Assembly: GCA_900557635.1 (NCBI GenBank)
Contig: USTB01000019.1
Span: forward strand, 1-10,432
DNA: 10,432 nt
DNA from: an uncultured Eubacteriales bacterium
GTDB taxonomy: Bacteria; Bacillota_A; Clostridia; Oscillospirales; CAG-272
Direction: 5' to 3'
The position numbers were made by a program, and so were the translations under genes. The notes under the pieces are model-generated. The model searched no databases, had not been told where the DNA came from, and saw nothing but the letters and a program-made list of their open reading frames with translations. Shown here piece by piece: positions 1 to 6,020 of the stretch. Numbering within the stretch: the first letter of the stretch is position 1; every line of letters begins with the position of its first letter.

Positions 1-1
1 T

Positions 2-475
2 CCCGCCGCCGAAACACCCGCGCACACCGAGGGCTACGAGGGCTTCTATCACCTGTGCGAAATGCATGCCGCGCCCGAACGCGCCGTCATGAAGTACATC
101 GTGCGCGACCACGATGCCAACCGCTTTGCCGCGCGTCTGGACACCTGCCGCCATATCAAAAAGGTGCTGTGCGAGAAGTACGGTGCGGACGCGGTTCGTC
201 TGGTCATCCGCGAGCAGTACCGCAACATGGCGGAGAAGATCCTGCCGCGCTTTGAAATCGTCGAGCGCGCGCAAAACGCCATCCGCGCCGTGGGTGCCGA
301 GCCGGTCTCTCTTCCGGTGCGCGGCGGAACCGACGGCGCACAGCTCAGCTTTATGGGTCTGCCTTGTCCCAACCTCGGCACAGGCGGCTATGCCTTCCAC
401 GGTCCCTTTGAGCATGTCACGGCGGAGGGCATGGAAACCGCAGTTTCCGTTCTTCTCAAGATCGCAGAGGGCTGA
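2..475 (+). CDS. pepT: Peptidase T (tripeptide aminopeptidase), C-terminal part, 5' end outside window
   Basis: This frame is open from the left edge to TGA at 473-475 and encodes the last 157 residues of a protein that is normally about 405-410 residues long. Peptidase T is a cytosolic, dinuclear zinc aminopeptidase of family M20 that removes the N-terminal residue from tripeptides. The fragment starts with PAHTEGYEGFYHL, typical of the end of the PepT dimerisation (lid) domain. It ends with the PepT C-terminal catalytic block RGGTDGAQLSFMGLPCPNLG followed by GGYAFHGPFEH, which holds the conserved metal-ligand His. The match to these motifs makes the family call firm. The internal ATG at 62 is only the first Met after the window edge, not the true start. 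A hairpin terminator follows 41 bases after the stop, and the next gene is convergent, so pepT ends its transcription unit here. Confidence 0.93.
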   Translation, partial: PAAETPAHTEGYEGFYHLCEMHAAPERAVMKYIVRDHDANRFAARLDTCRHIKKVLCEKYGADAVRLVIREQYRNMAEKILPRFEIVERAQNAIRAVGAEPVSLPVRGGTDGAQLSFMGLPCPNLGTGGYAFHGPFEHVTAEGMETAVSVLLKIAEG

Positions 476-516
476 TCGGAAGCCGTGCGTCAGCACTGTT
501 TTCCATATTTGCAGAA

Positions 517-554
517 ATCGGCAGGAGTCGTTACCCGACCCCTGCCGATATTTT
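517..554. terminator. Hairpin terminator between convergent pepT and ABC exporter
   Basis: ATCGGCAGG (517-525) pairs perfectly with CCTGCCGAT (541-549). After one mismatch the stem continues as GTCG (527-530) with CGAC (536-539) around a 5-base loop. On the + strand ATTTT (550-554) follows, giving an intrinsic terminator for pepT. On the - strand only TTT follows the stem, so termination of the ABC genes is plausible but weaker. The hairpin lies between the two convergent stop codons. Confidence 0.8.
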
Positions 555-555
555 C

Positions 556-2346
556 TCAGACTGCCTGAGATGCATATTTCTTGGACTGCACCTCGAACAT
601 CTCCGCATATTTTCCGCCGAGCGACATCAATTCGCGGTGCGTGCCCTCCTCCGCCAGATACCCGCTGTCAAACACATAGATCCGATCCGCATCGCGCGTT
701 GCGGAAAGGCGGTGTGAAATGCACACAAACGTCTTGTCTGTTCCGAGGCGTCGGATATTCTCGTTGATCTCATGCTCCGATTCGGGATCGAGGGACGCGG
801 ACGGCTCGTCCATCAGAATCAGCGGACGGGGATGCACAAACATGCGGGAAAGCGCGACCTTTTGTGATTCTCCGCCCGAAAGATTCGTGCCGTCATTAGA
901 AAACTCCCGTGTCAGTTCGGTTTTCAGACCGTCCGGCATCTGTGCAAGCCGCGTGCCGAAGGAAGCGGAGCGGAGCGCGGCGCGGACGGCGTCCGCATCC
1001 TCGTCCTGTGCCTCATCGCAGAGTACGTTCTCCGCCAAGGGCAGGGCATAGATCTGAAAATCCTGAAAAACCGAGCCGATACTGTGCCGATACGCTTCTA
1101 TGTCATATTCACGGATGTCCGTTCCGTTCAGCCGAATGACGCCCGACGTCGGTTCATAGAAGTGCAGGAGCAGTTTGACTAAGGTCGATTTCCCCGCGCC
1201 GTTGTATCCGACCACGGCGATCCTTTCGCCGCGACGTATCGTCATATTGATATTGTGCAGAACCTCTTCGCCGTTCGGATAGGCAAAGCACACGTTCTCC
1301 AGCGAAAGACAGTCGAATTCCGGCACCGGTCTGTCGCCGCTTCGGAGCTTGGAGCGGTACTCCAACAGGGTTCTCACCTTTTCCACAAACAGGGAATGCT
1401 CCTCAAAGGAAGCCAGCGATCCCAGTATGTCGGACAGGCGCGTCCGAACCGAAGAAAACGTGGTCACCATGATCGCAAGATCGCCGATGGAAGCACTGTG
1501 CGCCACCATGATCAGATAAAGGACGACGATATACAGGCAGGGTTGCATCAGATTTTGGAGCAGTGTATTGGGCAGATTGAACCGTAAGCCCTTTTTGCCG
1601 TACTCCTGCGACATTTTGCGGATATCCTCGAGGTTCTTTTCGTAATCGTCCAGAATCACGTCCGAAGCATGGCTGATCCGAACCTCCTTTGCCATATCCG
1701 GCTGAGAAAAGATCCTTTCGTAATAAGCGCTTTTCCGCGTGAGGGGATTCAGTGCGAGATTACTCCTGACCGACAGTCGCATGGAGCCGCGGTTCAGGAG
1801 GAGCGATACGACGGCAACCGCCACCGCCATCAACGCGATCCACGGGTTGACGGTTGCGATAATGGCGGACGATGTGACCAGTACGATAAGATGATTGACG
1901 GTTTTCATGAGAGAATCCACCATGGCAATCGCCCGTCCGTCCCCGTTATTCATTGACCATATGAAATCGTTGTAAAACGCGGTGTCGTCATAGCACGCAA
2001 GATCCACCCTTTGCGTCGCCCCAAACAGATCCACGGTCATTCCCAGCTTCAGCTTTTGTTTTTTGCTTTCCCGCAGGACCTGCATGTAATATCCGCGGAA
2101 CAGCTCCACGGATGCATAGATCGCAAAGACCGCTATGCACAGGAAAAGCACGGAAAGGAAGGGCCATCCCTCCGACAGCGCATCGTAATATATTTTATGG
2201 TACACCTTGATAATGGAAGAATACAAGCCCTGTATGACCGCATTGACTGCCTCCAGAACAAGATAGGAGGGGGCAAATTTCCATAGGTATTTCAGCAGGA
2301 ACAGATTGTTGGATAATGTCGTCTTCAGTGTATTTCCGGTTTTCAT
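556..2346 (-). CDS. ABC exporter half-transporter (membrane domain fused to ATPase domain), second gene of pair
   Basis: This is a 596-residue half-transporter of the ABC exporter type, acting in the cytoplasmic membrane. The first ~310 residues carry hydrophobic stretches at about 26-48, 62-85, 150-186 (two spans) and 262-300 (two spans). The ATPase domain shows Walker A GYNGAGKST (380-388), Q-loop Gln428, signature LSGGE (489-493), Walker B LILMDE with catalytic Glu514, a SASLDP D-loop and switch His545, so it looks catalytically complete. ATG at 2344-2346 comes one base after the TGA of the upstream ABC gene, with a purine-rich GGAGGGGAAGG before it, suggesting translational coupling. The upstream gene encodes a similar but different subunit, so a heterodimer is likely. 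Both share an AKEVR motif in the last cytoplasmic loop region. Substrate is unknown: drug, lipid or peptide export are all possible. The name is firm at family level only. Confidence 0.93.
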   Translation of the reverse strand: MKTGNTLKTTLSNNLFLLKYLWKFAPSYLVLEAVNAVIQGLYSSIIKVYHKIYYDALSEGWPFLSVLFLCIAVFAIYASVELFRGYYMQVLRESKKQKLKLGMTVDLFGATQRVDLACYDDTAFYNDFIWSMNNGDGRAIAMVDSLMKTVNHLIVLVTSSAIIATVNPWIALMAVAVAVVSLLLNRGSMRLSVRSNLALNPLTRKSAYYERIFSQPDMAKEVRISHASDVILDDYEKNLEDIRKMSQEYGKKGLRFNLPNTLLQNLMQPCLYIVVLYLIMVAHSASIGDLAIMVTTFSSVRTRLSDILGSLASFEEHSLFVEKVRTLLEYRSKLRSGDRPVPEFDCLSLENVCFAYPNGEEVLHNINMTIRRGERIAVVGYNGAGKSTLVKLLLHFYEPTSGVIRLNGTDIREYDIEAYRHSIGSVFQDFQIYALPLAENVLCDEAQDEDADAVRAALRSASFGTRLAQMPDGLKTELTREFSNDGTNLSGGESQKVALSRMFVHPRPLILMDEPSASLDPESEHEINENIRRLGTDKTFVCISHRLSATRDADRIYVFDSGYLAEEGTHRELMSLGGKYAEMFEVQSKKYASQAV

Positions 2347-2347
2347 G

Positions 2348-4159
2348 TCAGCCTTCCCCTCCGTTCTCGCCGTTGTCGGTATAATGCTCGGACTGTAGGC
2401 GGAAAAGCGTTGCGTATCTGCCGTTTTTTGCCATCAGCTCGGCATGGCTTCCGCACTCGATCAGCCTTCCGTGATCCAGCACCGCGATCCGATCCGCTAA
2501 GACGCATGCGGACATTGTGTGCGAGATGAACACCACCGTTTTTCCTGCGGCGGACGCCATCATATTTTCAAACATTTTCTGCTCTGCAATGGGATCGAGC
2601 GCCGAGGACGGCTCGTCCAGTATGATGATCGGGCTTCCCTTTGCGTGAACATGGGCAATGGAGATCATTTGCGCCTGTCCTCCGGAAAGCACCTCGCCGT
2701 GATCGTCAAATTCGCGATCCAGCACGGCATCCGCGCCCATGGGGTAGGATGCGACGAAGGAAGCCGCCGTGCTTTTTTGCAGGGCATCCGTAACCAACGC
2801 ATCGTCCCCGGGCTGTTCGCGTCGGAGCAGGACGTTGTTTCTCACCGACATGGAAAAATGACGGTAATCCTGCAATACGGTGGCAAACAGATCGCGGTAC
2901 GATTGCAGATTGACGTTCCGTATGTCCGTACCGTCCATCGAGATCGAGCCGGCGGTCGGATCGTACAGGCGCAGGAGCAGTTTGGTCAGAGTCGTTTTTC
3001 CGGCGCCGTTGTGCCCTACGATCGCTATTTTTTCACCCTGATGCACGGTCAGCGAAAGATCGTCGATCACATTGTCACCCGACCCGAAGTAGGAAAACGA
3101 CACATGGTCGAATACAATGTCTCCCGCACGGGCGGACGGGGCATCCGGATTTTCGGCGATTTTCGGCTGATAGTCGAGCAGAAACCGCATGTTTTCGACG
3201 TGCAAGGCATGTTCGTAAAACTCCATTACCGAATCCAAGAGGGAATATACGGAGCCGAGAACCTCATTGATCGCGATCACGCTGACAAAGCAGTCACCGA
3301 GCGGCATGGTTTGGGACACCAGCACCCGCCACGCGATGTAGATGTAGATGCCGTAATCACCGATCAGCATATCCACAATATTGACAAACGCATAGTACAG
3401 GGCAAGCCGTGTTCCGTATTTGTGATAGATCGCGATGGAATCGGAAATCGCTTCCCGATACCGTGTAATGATCGGCTTTGCGATATTTGAGGTGCGGACC
3501 TCCTTGGCGCAGTTGCTCTGATTAAAGATACGGAGCGAATACGCCGCACGACGCTCCGCCTTCATCCTTTCGTTGTGCAGAATAAAGCCGGCTTTCTGTC
3601 CGCCCGCCTTCAAAAAGCTGAATACAAAGGGGAGGATCACAAATACGAGCATGAACGGGTCTGCAAGAAAAATGATCCATCCTGCGCCGACCAATTCGAT
3701 CAGGTTGCCGATCAGCTCTATGACCGAATGAAAGACGCTTTCGCACCGTCCCGCGCCTTCCACCATTGCGCAGGTGTATTTTTCGTAAAATTCGGGATTT
3801 TCATAGCATTCGAGATCGCATTTTGACGCTTTTTCGAGAATGCTTCGCCGGAGCCTTCGGTTCGTTTGCGCATCGAACCGCGGCGTGATGTAAACGCCCG
3901 CAAGCTGACCGATGATCCCCTCCGCCGCATATGCGGCAATCAGCACTAAAAGCCAGATAAACACGCCGACATAGTCGCCGTTGGCTTCGGCGGTGTTTGT
4001 GGCATAACGGATGATGTACAGGGATGCCAGACCCAGACCGACGCTCACAAAAGTGGTGAGAACCGTGTATATGATCTTGGCGGGGCACGCCCGAAAAAGG
4101 AGCTTGAGGGCAAATATGTTGTTCTCTATGATACGCTTCTGCTTCAGTTCTTTTTTCAT
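2348..4159 (-). CDS. ABC exporter half-transporter, first gene of pair
   Basis: From ATG 4159 this is a 603-residue membrane-ATPase fusion. Hydrophobic stretches lie at about 28-50, 64-88, 145-186 (two spans), 255-278 and 285-310. The ATPase domain has Walker A GHNGAGKTT (382-390), Q-loop Gln430, signature LSGGQ (491-495), Walker B IIILDE with Glu516, D-loop SSALDP and switch His547, all intact. The stretch between signature and Walker B reads IAHVHAKGS where family members usually have an Arg after IA. The frame is open up to ATG 4240, but that start lies inside the likely promoter, and a Shine-Dalgarno-like AAGGGA (4167-4172) sits 7 bases before ATG 4159; the protein then starts MKKELKQKR, so I prefer 4159. 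It is the promoter-proximal member of a two-gene operon. Both ABC genes read as less GC-rich than the neighbours (impression, not computed). Substrate is not evident. Confidence 0.92.
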   Translation of the reverse strand: MKKELKQKRIIENNIFALKLLFRACPAKIIYTVLTTFVSVGLGLASLYIIRYATNTAEANGDYVGVFIWLLVLIAAYAAEGIIGQLAGVYITPRFDAQTNRRLRRSILEKASKCDLECYENPEFYEKYTCAMVEGAGRCESVFHSVIELIGNLIELVGAGWIIFLADPFMLVFVILPFVFSFLKAGGQKAGFILHNERMKAERRAAYSLRIFNQSNCAKEVRTSNIAKPIITRYREAISDSIAIYHKYGTRLALYYAFVNIVDMLIGDYGIYIYIAWRVLVSQTMPLGDCFVSVIAINEVLGSVYSLLDSVMEFYEHALHVENMRFLLDYQPKIAENPDAPSARAGDIVFDHVSFSYFGSGDNVIDDLSLTVHQGEKIAIVGHNGAGKTTLTKLLLRLYDPTAGSISMDGTDIRNVNLQSYRDLFATVLQDYRHFSMSVRNNVLLRREQPGDDALVTDALQKSTAASFVASYPMGADAVLDREFDDHGEVLSGGQAQMISIAHVHAKGSPIIILDEPSSALDPIAEQKMFENMMASAAGKTVVFISHTMSACVLADRIAVLDHGRLIECGSHAELMAKNGRYATLFRLQSEHYTDNGENGGEG

Positions 4160-4172
4160 GGGACAGTCCCTT
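4160..4172 (-). promoter_or_regulatory. Ribosome binding site inside a small palindrome, ABC gene start
   Basis: GGGACAGTCCC (4160-4170) is a perfect 5+1+5 palindrome that directly abuts the ATG at 4157-4159. The only Shine-Dalgarno-like element, AAGGGA (4172 to 4167 on the - strand), overlaps its proximal arm. In RNA a 4-bp GGGA/UCCC stem with a three-base loop could partly hide the site. This supports the start at 4159; a regulatory effect is inference. Confidence 0.5.
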
Positions 4173-4219
4173 GGCGCGGAAATGATGATCGAATTGTATG
4201 CCGTGTGTCTCTGCGCAAT

Positions 4220-4248
4220 AGGATACCATATTATTTCCATTTCGTCAA
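4220..4248 (-). promoter_or_regulatory. Likely sigma-A promoter of the ABC exporter operon
   Basis: On the - strand TTGACG (4248-4243) is followed after exactly 17 bases by TATCCT (4225-4220), preceded by TG at -15/-14 (extended -10 form). Transcription would start near 4213, leaving about 54 bases of leader to ATG 4159. It overlaps the alternative start at 4240, which argues against that longer form. The -35 box lies within both inverted repeats of the intergenic region. Confidence 0.6.
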
Positions 4249-4281
4249 TAAAAACATTTTATTGACAAAAATGACGAAATG
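4238..4281. repeat. Two overlapping perfect 10-bp inverted repeats over divergent promoters (candidate operator)
   Basis: Outer pair: CATTTCGTCA (4238-4247) and TGACGAAATG (4272-4281). Inner pair: GTCAATAAAA (4244-4253) and TTTTATTGAC (4257-4266), separated by only ACA. The two pairs have different centres (about 4259.5 and 4255) because the right arm carries TGAC twice, separated by AAAAA. The -35 boxes of both divergent promoters fall inside these arms. This is the layout of a binding site for a dimeric regulator controlling both directions, but no regulator gene is in the window and the site matches no operator I can name. A hairpin role in RNA is less likely, because it lies upstream of both predicted transcription starts. 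Confidence 0.6.
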
Positions 4282-4290
4282 TGTTACGAT
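4262..4290 (+). promoter_or_regulatory. Likely sigma-A promoter of the YkgJ-type gene
   Basis: TTGACA (4262-4267) matches the -35 consensus fully; TACGAT (4285-4290) follows at 17 bases and matches four of six -10 positions. The start of transcription would be near 4297, downstream of the ATG at 4279 and upstream of GTG 4336, which supports the GTG start of the gene. It lies back to back with the ABC promoter, the two -35 boxes being 13 bases apart. Confidence 0.6.
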
Positions 4291-4335
4291 AATGCAAAAG
4301 ACATCCGACGGAACAGACGAAAGGAGGAATGCTCC

Positions 4336-4686
4336 GTGACCAAAGAAGAAATTTATGCGCGGATTCCGGGCAGTCGATGTTTGGACTCCTGCTACCGATG
4401 CTGTACGAACATCATTCAGTATTCGCCGAGCGAGGAAAAGGCGATGGGCGGGTACGCGTGGGACGGTCAGTGCTCGCATCTGGCGGACGGCAAATGCACC
4501 GTATACGAAAACCGACCGTTTGTGTGCCGCATCCACGGCGCAAGCGTCATGATGAAATGCGACGACTGCATCTGCGACAATTTGCTGAGCGAAGCCGAGA
4601 CTATGGAGCTGGTGCACGAATATGTCAGCCTGAAAAAGCGCGAGGAAGCGCAGACGCGGTCCGCACAGAAGTCCGATACGGTATAA
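4336..4686 (+). CDS. YkgJ-family cysteine-cluster protein (putative zinc/iron-chelating)
   Basis: This 116-residue protein starts at GTG 4336, eight bases after a perfect AAGGAGG (4321-4327). The frame extends up to ATG 4279, but that codon lies in the promoter. Ten cysteines are present: C15, C19, C22 and C23 (a CxxxCxxCC cluster), then C46, C54 and C64 in a QCSHLADGKCTVYENRPFVCR context, and C75, C78, C80. The CxxCC cluster plus the CxxL-x-GKCxxYxxRPxxCR block is the hallmark of the YkgJ (UPF0153) family, which is predicted to bind a metal or Fe-S cluster; the biochemical role is not established. The charged tail (KKREEAQTRSAQKSD) is probably flexible. No signal peptide or membrane span is seen, so it is likely cytosolic. 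It is transcribed away from the ABC pair and appears monocistronic. The extra C75/C78/C80 group follows the core motif. Confidence 0.85.
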   Translation: MTKEEIYARIPGSRCLDSCYRCCTNIIQYSPSEEKAMGGYAWDGQCSHLADGKCTVYENRPFVCRIHGASVMMKCDDCICDNLLSEAETMELVHEYVSLKKREEAQTRSAQKSDTV

Positions 4687-4689
4687 ACC

Positions 4690-4714
4690 GCAACGCAAAG
4701 CAAGGCAACGCAAA
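4690..4714. repeat. Short direct repeat GCAACGCAAA, two copies
   Basis: GCAACGCAAA occurs at 4690-4699 and again at 4705-4714, a 15-base period, directly after the YkgJ stop codon. It is A-rich and purine-biased. It may be slippage debris; no function is assigned. Confidence 0.4.
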
Positions 4715-4738
4715 CCGGTGCAAAATATACATACGGAA

Positions 4739-4770
4739 GCATTTCGCAAGCAAAGCGCGGCGCGAAATGC
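4739..4770. repeat. Inverted repeat downstream of YkgJ gene (possible hairpin)
   Basis: GCATTTCGC (4739-4747) and GCGAAATGC (4762-4770) are perfect 9-bp inverted repeats around 14 bases. No T-run follows on the + strand (GGGAATCTTC), so it is a poor intrinsic terminator, though it is the only stem between the YkgJ stop and the serC promoter. Its core CATTTCG/CGAAATG is the same as in the outer operator-like repeat at 4238-4281, which raises the possibility of a second copy of one binding site. Confidence 0.45.
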
Positions 4771-4789
4771 GGGAATCTTCAAAAACCCC

Positions 4790-4818
4790 TTGACGGATCG
4801 GAAAAATAAAGATATAAT
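4790..4818 (+). promoter_or_regulatory. Near-consensus sigma-A promoter of serC-serA
   Basis: TTGACG (4790-4795) and a perfect TATAAT (4813-4818) are separated by exactly 17 bases. Transcription should start near 4825, giving a leader of about 86 bases before the serC ATG. This is the strongest promoter in the window by sequence. Confidence 0.85.
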
Positions 4819-4835
4819 GTATATTATATTCCTGC

Positions 4836-4883
4836 GGCAGTTACGACTGCCACCGACGCGGTGTGCGTCGGCATTCGATTTTT
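4836..4883 (+). promoter_or_regulatory. Structured serC leader: two tandem perfect hairpins
   Basis: The first hairpin is GGCAGT (4836-4841) with ACTGCC (4846-4851) around a TACG tetraloop. One base later comes CCGACGC (4853-4859) with GCGTCGG (4865-4871) around GGTGT. A TTTTT run (4879-4883) begins seven bases after the second stem, too far for a canonical terminator but suggestive of attenuation or a stabilising 5' structure. I do not recognise a T-box, riboswitch or other named leader; a Ser T-box would be much longer. The function is inferred only. Confidence 0.5.
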
Positions 4884-4910
4884 ATACATATTACGAAGGA
4901 GAGACTCATC

Positions 4911-5999
4911 ATGGAAAGAATCTACAATTTTTCGGCAGGACCCTCGATGTTGCCGGTACCCGTGCTTGAAGAAGCCGCCGCGGAAATGCTGAACTACAAA
5001 GGCTCGGGCATGTCCGTTATGGAGATGAGTCACCGATCTCCCGTTTACGATGCCATCATCAAGGAAGCGCAGGTGCTCCTGCGCCGTCTCATGAATATTC
5101 CGGACAACTACAAGGTGCTATTTTTGCAGGGCGGTGCTTCCACCCAGTTTGCCGCAGTTCCCTATAACCTCCTCAACGGCTCGGGCAAGGCGGACTACAT
5201 TGTGAGCGGTCAGTTCTCCAAAAAGGCGGCAAAGGAAGCGCAGAAGTACGGCGACATCCGCATTGCGGCATCGTCTGAGGACAAGAACAATACCTATATC
5301 CCGCAGTTGACCCGTGCCGATTTCCGTCCCGATGCGGATTATGTGCACATCTGCTTTAACAACACCATTTACGGTACCAAGTACAACTACATCCCCGACA
5401 CCGGAGACATCCCGCTGGTGGCAGATATGTCCTCGTGCATTCTGTCCGAGCCGGTCGATGTATCCCGCTTCGGTCTGATCTATGCCGGTGCGCAGAAGAA
5501 CGTTGCACCTGCCGGATTGACCATCGTCATTGTGCGCGAGGATCTCATCGGCAAAGCACGTCCCGATACCCCCGTCATGTTCGACTACAAGACCCTGGCG
5601 GACAATGACTCCATGTACAACACGCCGCCCTGCTGGTGCATCTACATTGCAAAGCTCGTGTTTGAGTGGATCCTCGGCATCGGCGGTCTGGAGGAAATGC
5701 AGAAGCGCAATCAGAAGAAGGCAGATCTGCTGTATCAGTATCTTGATTCCCAGACCTACTACACCGCGCCTGCCGAAAAGCCCTACCGTTCCATGATGAA
5801 CGTGACCTTTGTGACGGGCGATCCCGAGCTGGACAGCCTGTTTGCCAAGGAAGCGGGCGCCGCAGGCTTTGTGAACATCAAGGGACACCGCAGTGTGGGC
5901 GGCATGCGCGCCTCCATCTACAACGCAATGCCCCATGAGGGAGTTGCGGCACTTGTGGAATTCATGAAGGACTTCGCGCAGAAGCACCCCAAGGCGTGA
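4911..5999 (+). CDS. serC: Phosphoserine aminotransferase
   Basis: SerC is a cytosolic PLP enzyme that transaminates 3-phosphohydroxypyruvate with glutamate to 3-phosphoserine, the second step of serine synthesis; many also act in pyridoxal phosphate synthesis. The product is 362 residues, the usual length. It opens with the family signature YNFSAGPSMLP (5-15), has the phosphate-binding GGAST (74-78), the Asp172 region (ADMSS) that contacts the PLP ring, and the Schiff-base Lys196 in YAGAQKNVAPAG. Near the C terminus GHRSVGGMRASIYNAMP is typical of SerC substrate binding. The start at 4911 is chosen because AAGGAG (4896-4901) lies nine bases upstream and the protein then matches the SerC N terminus; the frame extends to 4863, but that part is the hairpin leader. 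It is followed by serA after 21 bases, clearly one operon driven by the promoter at 4790-4818. Confidence 0.97.
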   Translation: MERIYNFSAGPSMLPVPVLEEAAAEMLNYKGSGMSVMEMSHRSPVYDAIIKEAQVLLRRLMNIPDNYKVLFLQGGASTQFAAVPYNLLNGSGKADYIVSGQFSKKAAKEAQKYGDIRIAASSEDKNNTYIPQLTRADFRPDADYVHICFNNTIYGTKYNYIPDTGDIPLVADMSSCILSEPVDVSRFGLIYAGAQKNVAPAGLTIVIVREDLIGKARPDTPVMFDYKTLADNDSMYNTPPCWCIYIAKLVFEWILGIGGLEEMQKRNQKKADLLYQYLDSQTYYTAPAEKPYRSMMNVTFVTGDPELDSLFAKEAGAAGFVNIKGHRSVGGMRASIYNAMPHEGVAALVEFMKDFAQKHPKA

Positions 6000-6020
6000 G
6001 CGGAAAGGACAGGAAACACG

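Noticed and set aside
2519..3490. 323-codon open frame on + strand opposite the first ABC gene
   Set aside because: Antisense to the intact ATPase and membrane domains; no promoter or recognised motif.
4160..4240. Longer N terminus of the ABC protein from ATG 4240
   Set aside because: The added 27 residues overlap the predicted -10 region and promoter spacer, and the transcription start would lie downstream of that ATG; ATG 4159 has a plausible ribosome binding site.
4279..4335. Longer N terminus of the YkgJ protein from ATG 4279
   Set aside because: It overlaps the promoter; GTG 4336 has a perfect AAGGAGG eight bases upstream.
4329..4793. 154-codon + strand frame overlapping the YkgJ gene
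   Set aside because: ATG 4329 is too close to the AGGAGG, and the product has no family motifs, while the other frame has a full conserved cysteine cluster.
4863..4910. Longer N terminus of SerC
   Set aside because: It would translate the hairpin leader; homologous sequence begins at the Met of 4911, which has a good ribosome binding site.
5118..5987. 289-codon open frame on - strand opposite serC
   Set aside because: Antisense shadow of serC with no recognisable motif and a His/Gly/Val-rich composition typical of such shadows.
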